64,000 nt of DNA. It comes from Methylopila sp. 73B. GTDB lineage: Bacteria; Pseudomonadota; Alphaproteobacteria; Rhizobiales; Methylopilaceae. The notes under the pieces were generated by a model. The model was not told where the DNA came from, did no database searches, and saw only the letters and a program-made list of their open reading frames with translations. A program made the position numbers and the translations under genes. The stretch's first letter is position 1. The number at the start of each line of letters is the position of its first letter. This document shows, piece after piece, positions 56,784 to 64,000 of this stretch. Where the stretch lies: NCBI RefSeq assembly GCF_000526315.1, contig NZ_JAFV01000001.1:2542001-2606000 (forward strand), in the 5' to 3' direction.

Positions 56784-56887
56784 CGTCATCCCGGCCGAAG
56801 CCGAAGGCGGAGAGCCGGGATCGTGCGCCGCAGGACGCTCAGCCTGGAGGACGATCCCGGCTCTCGCTGCGCTCGGCCGGGATGACG
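56784..56887. repeat. Intergenic inverted repeat family D
   Basis: The outer arms are cgtcatcccggccgaagccg and gctcggccgggatgacg, with inner arms agagccgggatcgt and acgatcccggctct. The whole forms a long hairpin between rph and rdgB. Sequences of this kind, with catcccggc and gagccgggat arms, are common in alphaproteobacterial genomes. Only one copy is in the window. Confidence 0.75.
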
Positions 56888-56901
56888 TGTAAGGACTGAC
56901 G

Positions 56902-57555
56902 ATGACCCCCCTCCCCCCGCTCGGCCCCCGACTGGTGATCGCCACCCACAACGCCGGCAAGCTCGCCGAATTCCGCGAGCTGCTGGCGCCGTTCCCGCTG
57001 GAGCTGACCTCCGCGGGCGAGCTCGGCCTGCCCGAGCCCGACGAGACCGGCACGACCTACGCCGAGAACGCCGCGATCAAGGCGGACGCGGCGGCTGAGG
57101 CCTCCGGGCTGCCCGCGCTCGCCGACGACAGCGGGCTGTCGGTCGCGGCGCTCTGGGGCGCGCCGGGGCTGTTCTCCGCGCGCTGGGCCGGCCCCTCGAA
57201 GGACTTTTCCGCCGCCATGGCGCGGGTCGAGGCGGATCTCCAGGCCCGCGACGCCCGGGACCGCTCCGCCGCCTTCGTGGCGGCGCTCTGCCTGAGCTGG
57301 CCCACCGGCGAGCGACTCGAGGTCGAGGGATCGGTTCCCGGCGAGATCGTGTGGCCGCCGCGGGGAAATCTCGGCTTCGGCTACGATCCGATCTTCTTGC
57401 CGGGAGGGCATGCCCGCACCTTCGGAGAGATGTCCTCGGACGACAAGCACGGCGTCGTCTGGTGCGCGGACGGCCGCGCCACGGGCCTGTCCCACCGCGC
57501 CCGCGCCTTCGGCGCGCTGATGGCCGCGCTCTATCCCGCAGGTCCGCCGAAATGA
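56902..57555 (+). CDS. rdgB: XTP/dITP pyrophosphatase
   Basis: The 217-residue HAM1-family enzyme removes non-canonical purine triphosphates. It has [43 protein letters not shown] and [21 protein letters not shown]. The stop overlaps the hemW start (aATGA, 57552-57555), so the two are coupled. Repeat D separates it from rph. Confidence 0.95.
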   Translation: MTPLPPLGPRLVIATHNAGKLAEFRELLAPFPLELTSAGELGLPEPDETGTTYAENAAIKADAAAEASGLPALADDSGLSVAALWGAPGLFSARWAGPSKDFSAAMARVEADLQARDARDRSAAFVAALCLSWPTGERLEVEGSVPGEIVWPPRGNLGFGYDPIFLPGGHARTFGEMSSDDKHGVVWCADGRATGLSHRARAFGALMAALYPAGPPK

Positions 57556-58700
57556 AAGAGCCCGGCTTCGGCGTCTACGTGCACTGGCCGTTCTGCGCGG
57601 CGAAGTGCCCCTATTGCGACTTCAACAGCCACGTGCGCCACAAGGGCGTCGACCAGGGGCGCTACCTCGCCGCCTTCCGCCGCGAGATCGCGCACATGGC
57701 GTCGCTCGCGCCGGGACGGAAGGTGGCGTCCGTGTTCTTCGGCGGGGGCACGCCCTCGCTGATGACGCCGGAGACCGTCGGCGGCATTCTGGAGGCTATC
57801 GGCGCGGCCTGGGAGGTCGAGCCCGACGCCGAGATCACGCTGGAGGCGAACCCGACCAGCGTCGAGGCCGAACGCTTCCGCGGCTACCGCGCCGCCGGGG
57901 TCAACCGGGTCTCGCTCGGCGTGCAGGCGCTGAACGCCCAGGACCTCGCGAACCTCGGCCGGATGCACACGGTGGAGGAGGCGCTCGCCGCGGTCGAACT
58001 CGCGATGTCGATCTTCCCGCGCGCGTCGTTCGACCTGATCTACGCCCGCCCCGGCCAGTCGCCGGCGGCCTGGCGCAAGGAGCTGGCGAGCGCGATCGAG
58101 CGCGCGCCGGAGCACCTCTCGCTCTACCAGCTGACCATCGAGGAGGGCACGCCCTTCCACGCGCTCTACCGCGCCGGAAAGCTGCAGACGCCGGACGAGG
58201 AGACCTCCCGCGCGCTCTGGGACGTGACGCAGGAGACCACCGAGCGCGCCGGCATGCCGGCCTACGAGATCTCGAACCACGCCCGCCCCGGCGCCGAAAG
58301 CCGCCACAATCTGGTCTACTGGCGCTACGGCGAATACGCCGGCGTCGGCCCCGGCGCCCATGGCCGGCTGCTGGTGAATGACCTGCGCCGCGAGCTCTCC
58401 ACGGAGCGCAACCCCGAGCTTTGGGCCGCCGCCGTCGAGGCCGACGGCCATGGCCTGGTGGTCGACGAGCCGCTGAGCGTCGAGGCCCAGGCCGACGAGT
58501 TCCTGCTGATGGGCCTCCGGCTCGCCGAGGGCATCGACCTCGCCCGCTTCCACCGCCTCTCCGGCCGCAGGCTCGACCCGCGCCGGATCGACGACCTGAC
58601 CATGGACGGCATGGTCGAACGCGTCGGCCGCGACCGCCTCCGCGTCACCCGCGAGGGCTTTCCGGTGCTCGACGCGGTGGTGGCGGACCTCGCGGGGTAG
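57552..58700 (+). CDS. hemW: Radical SAM heme chaperone HemW
   Basis: The 382-residue radical SAM protein has the cluster motif [13 protein letters not shown] (CxxxCxxC, about residues 18-25), the glycine-rich [12 protein letters not shown] motif, and a C-terminal HemN-like domain with [19 protein letters not shown]. HemW inserts heme into proteins and is not the coproporphyrinogen oxidase HemN; it lacks the extra N-terminal residues of HemN. It overlaps rdgB by four bases. Confidence 0.95.
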   Translation: MKEPGFGVYVHWPFCAAKCPYCDFNSHVRHKGVDQGRYLAAFRREIAHMASLAPGRKVASVFFGGGTPSLMTPETVGGILEAIGAAWEVEPDAEITLEANPTSVEAERFRGYRAAGVNRVSLGVQALNAQDLANLGRMHTVEEALAAVELAMSIFPRASFDLIYARPGQSPAAWRKELASAIERAPEHLSLYQLTIEEGTPFHALYRAGKLQTPDEETSRALWDVTQETTERAGMPAYEISNHARPGAESRHNLVYWRYGEYAGVGPGAHGRLLVNDLRRELSTERNPELWAAAVEADGHGLVVDEPLSVEAQADEFLLMGLRLAEGIDLARFHRLSGRRLDPRRIDDLTMDGMVERVGRDRLRVTREGFPVLDAVVADLAG

Positions 58701-58708
58701 AGTTCTTC

Positions 58709-58839
58709 CCTTCTCCCCTTGCGGGAGAAGGTGGGGCGCAGCGCCGGATGAGGGGCCGTCCGGGACATCCTGAACGGCGCCGAGGTCGTCCCAGGCGACC
58801 CCTCACCCTTACCCTCTCCCGCAAGGGGAGAGGGGGACC
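58709..58839. repeat. Intergenic inverted repeat family C, copy 1
   Basis: The left arm has cttctccccttgcgggagaa and ggcgcagcgccggatgaggg. The right arm (58798-58839) has acccctcacccttaccctct and cccgcaaggggagaggg. The same left arm recurs at 58902-58960. Confidence 0.75.
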
Positions 58840-58901
58840 ACGACGGCCCGCATCCTCTCAACTCGAAGAACCAAGCTCCGCCGTCGAAGCCGCGCGCGCT
58901 T

Positions 58902-58960
58902 CTCTTCTCCCCTTGCGGGAGAAGGTGGCGCGAAGCGCCGGATGAGGGGTCGTCCGGGGC
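58902..58960. repeat. Intergenic repeat family C, copy 2
   Basis: The sequence carries cttctccccttgcgggagaa and ggcgcgaagcgccggatgag and ends in ggggtcgtccggggc. It matches the left arm of the copy at 58709 over about 50 bases. It lies directly after vapC. Confidence 0.75.
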
Positions 58961-58996
58961 ATCCTCGACGCCGACGGGGGCGTCCCTGACGCCACC

Positions 58997-59401
58997 TCAG
59001 CGCAGCCAGTTCTCCACGCGCAGATCCGGCACGCGCTCGAACTCGCCAGTGTTGTCGGTCACCAGAACGCAGTCGAGCGCGAGCGCGTGAGCTGCGATGA
59101 AGAGGTCGTTGCCGCCGATCTGCCGACCGCGCCGCTCGAGGTCCGCCCGAATGGACGCGTAGACGCGGTCGGCGGGCTCCTCGAACGGCTCTATGGCGAT
59201 CCTGTCGAGCAGACCTTCGACGAGCGCGACAAGCCTCACGCTTTGCGCCTTCGCGATCCCAAACCGGAGTTCCGCGGCCACAATGATGCTCGTGCAAACG
59301 AACTCCGCGCCACCCCCTGCGTATATCCTCTCTCTGACGCTTCCCTTAGGACGCCTCAGCAGATCCGAAAGAATGTTCGTGTCGAGCAGATAGCGGGTCA
59401 C
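58997..59401 (-). CDS. vapC: VapC-type PIN-domain toxin
   Basis: The 134-residue PIN-domain ribonuclease has the acidic active site: D7 in RYLLDTNILSDLL, a glutamate in VAAELRFG, an aspartate in GGNDLFIAAHAL and one in LVTDNTGEFERV. It should cleave RNA, often initiator tRNA, unless held by its antitoxin. It starts with GTG at 59401, overlapping the vapB stop by four bases (GTGA). All catalytic residues are present, so it looks intact. Confidence 0.93.
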   Translation of the reverse strand: MTRYLLDTNILSDLLRRPKGSVRERIYAGGGAEFVCTSIIVAAELRFGIAKAQSVRLVALVEGLLDRIAIEPFEEPADRVYASIRADLERRGRQIGGNDLFIAAHALALDCVLVTDNTGEFERVPDLRVENWLR

Positions 59402-59631
59402 AGATCGACCGGCTCTGGCGGTGGGTCATCGATCTCGGGAAAGTCTTCGTCCAGCGGCTCAATGCTGTCGAGGAACTCGGACAGCCGGTTTCGGTGCTTG
59501 GGCTCGATGACGACTGTGTTCCCGACCGACCGCAGAGTCACGACGTCGCCGAACCGGTCCCAGTCCGCGGGGATGCGGACGGCGCGGCTGCGACCGTTCT
59601 TGAAAACCTTGGCGTCTCGGATGTCCGACAT
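59398..59631 (-). CDS. vapB: VapB-type antitoxin (AbrB/SpoVT fold)
   Basis: The 77-residue protein has an N-terminal swapped-hairpin DNA-binding domain (DAKVFKNGRSRAVRIPADWD, VVTLRSVGNTVVIEP) and an acidic, proline-rich tail (DEDFPEIDDPPPEPVDL) typical of the toxin-binding part. The ATG at 59631 is preferred because the alternative ATG at 59646 lies inside the operator palindrome. It binds VapC and represses its own operon. Confidence 0.92.
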   Translation of the reverse strand: MSDIRDAKVFKNGRSRAVRIPADWDRFGDVVTLRSVGNTVVIEPKHRNRLSEFLDSIEPLDEDFPEIDDPPPEPVDL

Positions 59632-59640
59632 CGGCGCGCC

Positions 59641-59665
59641 TGTCATAGGCCAATGGCCTATGACA
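59641..59665 (-). promoter_or_regulatory. Perfect palindromic operator upstream of vapBC
   Basis: The sequence tgtcataggcc-aat-ggcctatgaca is a perfect 11-base inverted repeat around three bases, 10 bases upstream of the vapB start. AbrB-type antitoxins repress by binding such palindromes at their promoter. It probably overlaps the promoter's -10 region or the transcription start. Confidence 0.82.
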
Positions 59666-59686
59666 TAAGATCGGGCGCGTCAGCCG

Positions 59687-60916
59687 TCAATTCGCCTGGG
59701 CGGTCTGGCCGTCGAAACTGCGGGGGGCGGGGCTGATGACCTTCGCGCCACCGGGCTGCACCTGGTAGACGGCGAGCGCGCGGTCGTTGCCGCCGTCGGC
59801 GCGGAAGCGGAACGTGCCGTCGACGCCGGCGAAGCCCGAGGGGTTCGCGAAGGTCTGGTCGGTCAGCCCGGCCGCGCCTTGCGTCTTCACCAGCGCCGCC
59901 ACCAGCGAGGTGGCGTCGTAGGCGAGCGAGGCGGTGCGGGTCGGCTCCGCGCCGAACTTCGCCTTGTAGCGCTGGGCGAAAGCGCGGAACCCGGAGCTGT
60001 CCGGCGCCGCGTACCAGGCGCCCGCAAGGCTCGCGTCGCGCGCCATCTGCGGGTCGTCCCACAGCCCGGTGCCGAGCAGTTGCACGCGCTTCAGGTTGAC
60101 GCCGTTGGCCGCCAGCAGGCCCACCACCGTCGGCACGCTGTCGGCCGTGTCCGGAATGAACAGCGCGTCGGCCTGGCCAAGCGCGTTCGCGACGCGGGCG
60201 ATCGGCTCCGCCATCCTGGCCTTGTCGGTGGGGTAGCGCTCAAGCGCGACGACCCGGCCGCCGGCCTTCGCCACCGCCTGCTGGAAGGCGCCCTCCACCA
60301 CCGTGCCGTAGCCGTTCTCCGGCAGCAGCGCGGCGAAGGAGCGTTTGCCCTGGCTGACGGCGTAACGCACGATCCGGTCGACATCGGACTCAGGAAGGAA
60401 GCTCAGGAGATAGACGCCCCGCGAGGCGACGTTGGCGTCGGTCGAGAAGGCGACGACCGGCACGCCCTTCTGGCGCGCGGCCTGGCCGGCGCCCTGCACG
60501 GAGTGGGCGAACAGCGGCCCGATCACCATGCGCGCGCCCTCGTCGGTCGCGCTGTTGACGGCCGCCTGCGCGCCCTGCGCCGTGCCGCCGTCGTCCTTCA
60601 CGACGAGCTGGATGTCGGGGCTGTTGAACTCCGAGAGCGCGAGCTCCGCTGCGTTCTTCATGGACTGGGCGGCCGCGCCGGCGTTGCCGCTGGCCGACAG
60701 CGGGAGAACCAGCGCCACCTTGGTGGAGCCCTGCCCGATCGCCTGGCCGAGCGGCTGGGCCTCGACCTGCGGCGTCGGATTGCCGGGAAGCGGATTGAGC
60801 CGCTCGTCGGTGCCGCCGAGGTCGCTCCCGCCGCCGCAGGCGGCGAGCGCAAGCGCCGCGCCGCCGACGAACAGCGCGCGCCACCCCTTCGCCAGGGACC
60901 TTCGATCGACCGTCAT
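59687..60916 (-). CDS. LppC-like penicillin-binding-protein activator / periplasmic-binding-fold lipoprotein
   Basis: The 409-residue protein has a lipobox (ALALAACGGG, cysteine near residue 27) and a type 1 periplasmic-binding fold (TKVALVLPLSASGNAGAAAQSM, VVKDDGGTAQGAQAAVN, VIGPLFAHSVQGAGQAARQKGVPVVAFSTD, LAYDATSLVAAL). This is the family of LpoA-like penicillin-binding-protein activators, found next to rsmI and yraN in many proteobacteria. It is divergent from rsmI. The ATG at 60916 gives the clean lipoprotein signal. The peptidoglycan role is inferred from family and position. Confidence 0.88.
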   Translation of the reverse strand: MTVDRRSLAKGWRALFVGGAALALAACGGGSDLGGTDERLNPLPGNPTPQVEAQPLGQAIGQGSTKVALVLPLSASGNAGAAAQSMKNAAELALSEFNSPDIQLVVKDDGGTAQGAQAAVNSATDEGARMVIGPLFAHSVQGAGQAARQKGVPVVAFSTDANVASRGVYLLSFLPESDVDRIVRYAVSQGKRSFAALLPENGYGTVVEGAFQQAVAKAGGRVVALERYPTDKARMAEPIARVANALGQADALFIPDTADSVPTVVGLLAANGVNLKRVQLLGTGLWDDPQMARDASLAGAWYAAPDSSGFRAFAQRYKAKFGAEPTRTASLAYDATSLVAALVKTQGAAGLTDQTFANPSGFAGVDGTFRFRADGGNDRALAVYQVQPGGAKVISPAPRSFDGQTAQAN

Positions 60917-61069
60917 GTGCGCCACCGTTTCTCGGCCGGACCCCACGAACTCGTCCGACGCGCCGAATGCCCCGATGGTCCACGGCTCGGGGAGCGTCGC
61001 GCACCACCGCTTCCCGCGGCCGCGCCCCACCGATAGACTTACCCTCTGAAGTAACCGACGAGCGTTCCC

Positions 61070-62005
61070 ATGCCAAGGCCCGAGCCGACCGACCCCGACC
61101 TCACGGCCGGCCCCGACCACCCCTCCCGCAGCTACCTCGTGGCCGGCGTGCGGCTGACGGCGCCGTCGCTGCCGCCAGGCCTTCACGTGGTCGCGACCCC
61201 CATCGGCACGCTCGCCGACATCACCCTGCGAGCGCTGGAGACGCTGGCCGGCGCCGACTCGGTGCTGTGCGAGGACACCCGCGTCACCGCCAAGCTGATG
61301 AACCACTACGGCATCTCGACCCGGCTGACGCCCTACCACGACCACAACGCCGCCGAGATGCGCCCCAAGGTGCTAGCGCGCCTCGCCGAGGGCCAGAAGC
61401 TCGCGCTCGTCAGCGACGCGGGCACGCCGCTGGTCTCCGACCCCGGCTTCAAGCTGGTGCGCGACGCGGTCGCGGCCGGCGCGCACGTCACGCATCTGCC
61501 CGGCGCCTCCGCCGTGCTAACCGCGCTGGTGCTGGCGGGCCTGCCGACCGACCGCTTCTTCTTCGAGGGCTTCCTGCCGGCGAAGCAGCAGGGGCGGCGC
61601 GAGCGCATCGCCGAGATCGCCCGCGTGCCCGGCACGCTGGTGCTGTTCGAGACCGGCCCGAGGGTCGCGGAAGCGCTCGCGGACTTGGCCGACGGCCTTG
61701 GGGACCGGCCGGCGGCGCTCGCCCGCGAGCTCACAAAGCGCTTCGAGCAGGTGCGGCGCGGCACGCTCGGGGAGCTTGCGGCCGCGCTCGGGCAGGAGGC
61801 GCCGCCAAAGGGCGAGATCGTGCTGGTGATCGGCCCGCCGGCCGAGGAGGCGCCGCCGAGCGCAGGCGACGTCGACGCGCTGCTCGAAGCGGCGCTCGCC
61901 CGCGCCACGGTGAAGGACGCCGTCGCCGAAGTCGCGAGCGCCACCGGGCTGAAGCGCCGCGAGGTCTACGCCCGCGCGCTCGAGCTGACCAAGGCCGGCG
62001 GCTGA
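61070..62005 (+). CDS. rsmI: 16S rRNA 2'-O-methyltransferase (C1402)
   Basis: The 311-residue tetrapyrrole-methylase-fold enzyme methylates the ribose of C1402 in 16S rRNA. It has GLHVVATPIGTLADITLRALETL, LCEDTRVTAKLMNHYGI, ALVSDAGTPLVSDPGFKLVR, LPGASAVLTALVLAGLPTDRF and a C-terminal segment with a DNA-binding-like helix (TGLKRREVYARALEL). It is followed by yraN after six bases. Confidence 0.96.
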   Translation: MPRPEPTDPDLTAGPDHPSRSYLVAGVRLTAPSLPPGLHVVATPIGTLADITLRALETLAGADSVLCEDTRVTAKLMNHYGISTRLTPYHDHNAAEMRPKVLARLAEGQKLALVSDAGTPLVSDPGFKLVRDAVAAGAHVTHLPGASAVLTALVLAGLPTDRFFFEGFLPAKQQGRRERIAEIARVPGTLVLFETGPRVAEALADLADGLGDRPAALARELTKRFEQVRRGTLGELAAALGQEAPPKGEIVLVIGPPAEEAPPSAGDVDALLEAALARATVKDAVAEVASATGLKRREVYARALELTKAGG

Positions 62006-62011
62006 GCCCCC

Positions 62012-62377
62012 ATGGCGCCGGCGCCGAAGCGGCTCGCGGCGTTCCGGCTGGGGCTCGACGCCGAGACGCGCGCGGCCTGGCTGCTGCGGCTGACCGGCTG
62101 GCGCATCCTGAAGCGACGCTACGCCCAGAGCGGCGGCGAGATCGACCTGATCGCGGTCCGCGGGCAGACGCTCGCCTTCGTCGAGGTGAAGGCCCGCGCG
62201 ACTCTGGAGGCGGCGGCCGAGGCCGTGACGCCGCGCCAGCAGGCCCGCATCCGCCGCGGGGCGGAGGCCTTTCTTGCGCGCGAGCCGGCTTATGCGGGAT
62301 ATGTCATGACCTTCGACGTCGTCCTCGTCGCGCCCCGCCGCCTGCCGCGCCGTCTCCCAAACGCCTTCGGCCAGTAA
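62012..62377 (+). CDS. yraN: YraN family (UPF0102) protein
   Basis: The 121-residue protein has the nuclease-like pattern [34 protein letters not shown], with E-x-D-L and V-E-V-K catalytic-type residues, then [18 protein letters not shown]. The family resembles Holliday-junction resolvases, and its cellular role is not settled. It lies between rsmI and gshB with 6 and 22 bases on either side, a common order. Confidence 0.93.
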   Translation: MAPAPKRLAAFRLGLDAETRAAWLLRLTGWRILKRRYAQSGGEIDLIAVRGQTLAFVEVKARATLEAAAEAVTPRQQARIRRGAEAFLAREPAYAGYVMTFDVVLVAPRRLPRRLPNAFGQ

Positions 62378-62399
62378 AAACCCCAAGCGGATCAGCCCC

Positions 62400-63356
62400 A
62401 TGTCGCTTCGCGTCGCCGTGCAGATGGACCCGATCGAGCGCATCAACATCGCGGGCGATTCGACCTTCGCCCTGATGCTGGAAGCGCAGGCGCGCGGCCA
62501 CTCGCTGCTCGTCTACACGCCCGACCGCCTGACCCAGACGACGCAAGGCGTGTTCGCGGCCATGCGGCCCGCGGAGGTGCGCGACGTCGCCGGCGACCAC
62601 GTCACGCTCGGCGAGGAGCGCCGCGTCTCGCTCGGCGACGAGACCGACGTGGTGCTGCTGCGGCAGGACCCGCCGTTCGACATGGCCTACGTCACCACCA
62701 CCCACATGCTGGAGCGGGTGCACCCGCGCACGCTGATCGTGAACGACCCCGCCGAGGTGCGCAACGCGCCGGAAAAGATCTTCGTGCTCGATTTTCCCGA
62801 GCTGATGCCGCCCACCATCGTGACCCGCGACAAGGCCGAGATCGCGGCCTTCCGCGCCGAGCACGGCGACATCGTGGTGAAGCCGCTCTACGGCAACGGC
62901 GGCGCGGCGGTGTTTCGCGTGACCGCCGACGACCTGAATTACGGCTCGCTGATCGACCTGTTCTCGACCACCTTCCGCGAGCCGTGGATGGTGCAGAAGT
63001 TCCTGCCGAAGGTCTCGCAAGGCGACAAGCGCATCCTGCTGGTGGACGGCGTGTTCGCGGGCGCGGTGAACCGCGTGCCGGCGGCGGGCGACCTGCGCGC
63101 CAACATGGTGCGCGGCGGCGCCGCGCAGACCACCGAGATCACCCCGCGCGAGCAGGAGATCTGCGCGCGCATCGGGCCGGAGCTGGCGCGGCGCGGCCTG
63201 CTGTTCGTCGGCATCGACGTGATCGACGGAAACCTCACCGAAATCAACGTGACCTCCCCCACCGGCATTCGCGCCATCAAGCGGCTCGGCGGCCCGGACG
63301 TCGCGGCGATCACCTGGGACGCCATCGAAGCCAAGCGGAGCCGCGCGGCCGCATGA
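62400..63356 (+). CDS. gshB: Glutathione synthetase
   Basis: The 318-residue ATP-grasp enzyme joins gamma-glutamylcysteine and glycine. It has [41 protein letters not shown], the ATP loop [35 protein letters not shown] and [23 protein letters not shown]. Its stop overlaps the mepA start (gcATGA, 63353-63356). Confidence 0.97.
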   Translation: MSLRVAVQMDPIERINIAGDSTFALMLEAQARGHSLLVYTPDRLTQTTQGVFAAMRPAEVRDVAGDHVTLGEERRVSLGDETDVVLLRQDPPFDMAYVTTTHMLERVHPRTLIVNDPAEVRNAPEKIFVLDFPELMPPTIVTRDKAEIAAFRAEHGDIVVKPLYGNGGAAVFRVTADDLNYGSLIDLFSTTFREPWMVQKFLPKVSQGDKRILLVDGVFAGAVNRVPAAGDLRANMVRGGAAQTTEITPREQEICARIGPELARRGLLFVGIDVIDGNLTEINVTSPTGIRAIKRLGGPDVAAITWDAIEAKRSRAAA

Positions 63357-64000
63357 CGCTGAAGATCACTCTCGCCGCAGCCGCGCTCTTCGCCTGCGCC
63401 GCCGGCGCGGCCTTTGCGCAGGACGTGACGCCGCCCGGCTTCCGCCTGCCGCCGATGCCGCCGATCACCGCGACGACGCCCGCGAAGGAGCTGTTCGGCC
63501 GGGTGACGCGCCCGAGCACGGGGCGCGAGCGGTCGATCGGCTTCTACTCCAAGGGCTGTCTCGCGAGCGCCTCCATGCTGCCGCTGAGCGGCCCGACCTG
63601 GCAGGTGATGCGGCCCTCGCGCGACCGGTTCTACGGCCGGCTGACGCTGGTGAGCTTCATCCAGCGGTTTTCGAAGCGGGTCGCCTCGAACACCTCCTGG
63701 CCGGGGGTGCTGGTCGGCGACATGTCGCAGCCGCGCGGCGGGCCCATGATCAAGGGCCACGCCTCGCACCAGATCGGCCTCGACGTGGACATCTGGCTGC
63801 GGCCGATGCCGAACCAGGAACTGACGACGGCGCAGCGCGAGACGCTGATGTCCACCAACGTCGTCGCCGAGAACCGGATCGACATGAACCGCTTCTGGAC
63901 CGCGAACCACATGCAGGTGCTGAAAGACGCGGCGCTCGACCCGCAGGTGGAGCGCATCCTGGTCAACCCGGCGATCAAGCGCGCGGTGTGCCGCGACGCG
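63353..64000 (+). CDS. mepA: Penicillin-insensitive murein endopeptidase MepA (partial at window end)
   Basis: The first 216 codons are in the window. A signal peptide ([17 protein letters not shown]) is followed by [69 protein letters not shown] and [33 protein letters not shown]. The HxxHxxGLDVD segment carries the zinc ligands of LAS-type endopeptidases. It cleaves peptide cross-links in peptidoglycan. It overlaps gshB by four bases. The gene continues beyond 64000. Confidence 0.93.
   Translation, partial: MTLKITLAAAALFACAAGAAFAQDVTPPGFRLPPMPPITATTPAKELFGRVTRPSTGRERSIGFYSKGCLASASMLPLSGPTWQVMRPSRDRFYGRLTLVSFIQRFSKRVASNTSWPGVLVGDMSQPRGGPMIKGHASHQIGLDVDIWLRPMPNQELTTAQRETLMSTNVVAENRIDMNRFWTANHMQVLKDAALDPQVERILVNPAIKRAVCRDA

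Noticed and set aside
58709-58960. CRISPR-like array
   Set aside because: There are only two or three imperfect copies in mixed orientation with no regular spacer length; they match the intergenic hairpin-repeat pattern.

Overview
This window is a GC-rich, densely coded stretch of chromosome from an alphaproteobacterium. It is most likely of the order Hyphomicrobiales (Rhizobiales). The support is gene content: a ctaC-ctaD-ctaB-coxF-ctaG-ctaE aa3 oxidase operon followed by DUF983 and surf1, a ChpT-type histidine phosphotransferase, an EipA/DUF1134 envelope protein, an invasion-associated-locus-B protein, a DUF1127 gene facing a LysR regulator, and LppC/YraN/RsmI/GshB clustering. No species can be assigned from the sequence alone.

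Bases 1-15222 look like the most accessory part. They hold a DMT-family exporter, a truncated IS1182-like transposase, a DUF4173 membrane protein with an OmpR-type response regulator and a sensor kinase broken by a one-base frameshift, and then a complete high-affinity potassium system on the minus strand (a 27-residue micro-ORF, kdpF, kdpA, kdpB, kdpC, kdpD, kdpE). This block ends at a serine-recombinase tail that runs into the 3' half of a tRNA-Met gene, which suggests an old integration site.

Bases 15223-26650 are core: a lipoprotein, ispH, thrB-rnhA (overlapping), a 1-Cys peroxiredoxin, a stand-alone DsbD sensor domain, yqgE, a membrane PAS-GGDEF-EAL protein, a RimJ-like acetyltransferase and an M16 protease. 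Bases 26650-34588 are thrC followed upstream by the cytochrome c oxidase operon, all on the minus strand. Bases 34930-45952 carry ialB, a pabB-pabA-pabC folate operon with overlapping genes, a Kef-type K+/H+ antiporter facing away from it, a DUF937 protein, DUF1127/LysR, chpT, cysQ, a YHS protein and eipA.

Bases 46135-64000 carry a coiled-coil membrane protein, a DUF559 gene with an internal amber codon, a serine-synthesis cluster (serC, sseB-like, serA), an outer-membrane barrel, glmM, hrcA facing rph-rdgB-hemW, a vapBC toxin-antitoxin pair with a perfect palindromic operator, lppC, and rsmI-yraN-gshB-mepA, the last cut by the window end.

At least four families of intergenic inverted repeats (positions given in the features) occupy most of the longer gaps. 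I found no CRISPR array, no secondary-metabolite cluster and no intact prophage. The most interesting items are broken or very small genes, the recombinase/tRNA junction, and an SseB homologue inside the serine operon.
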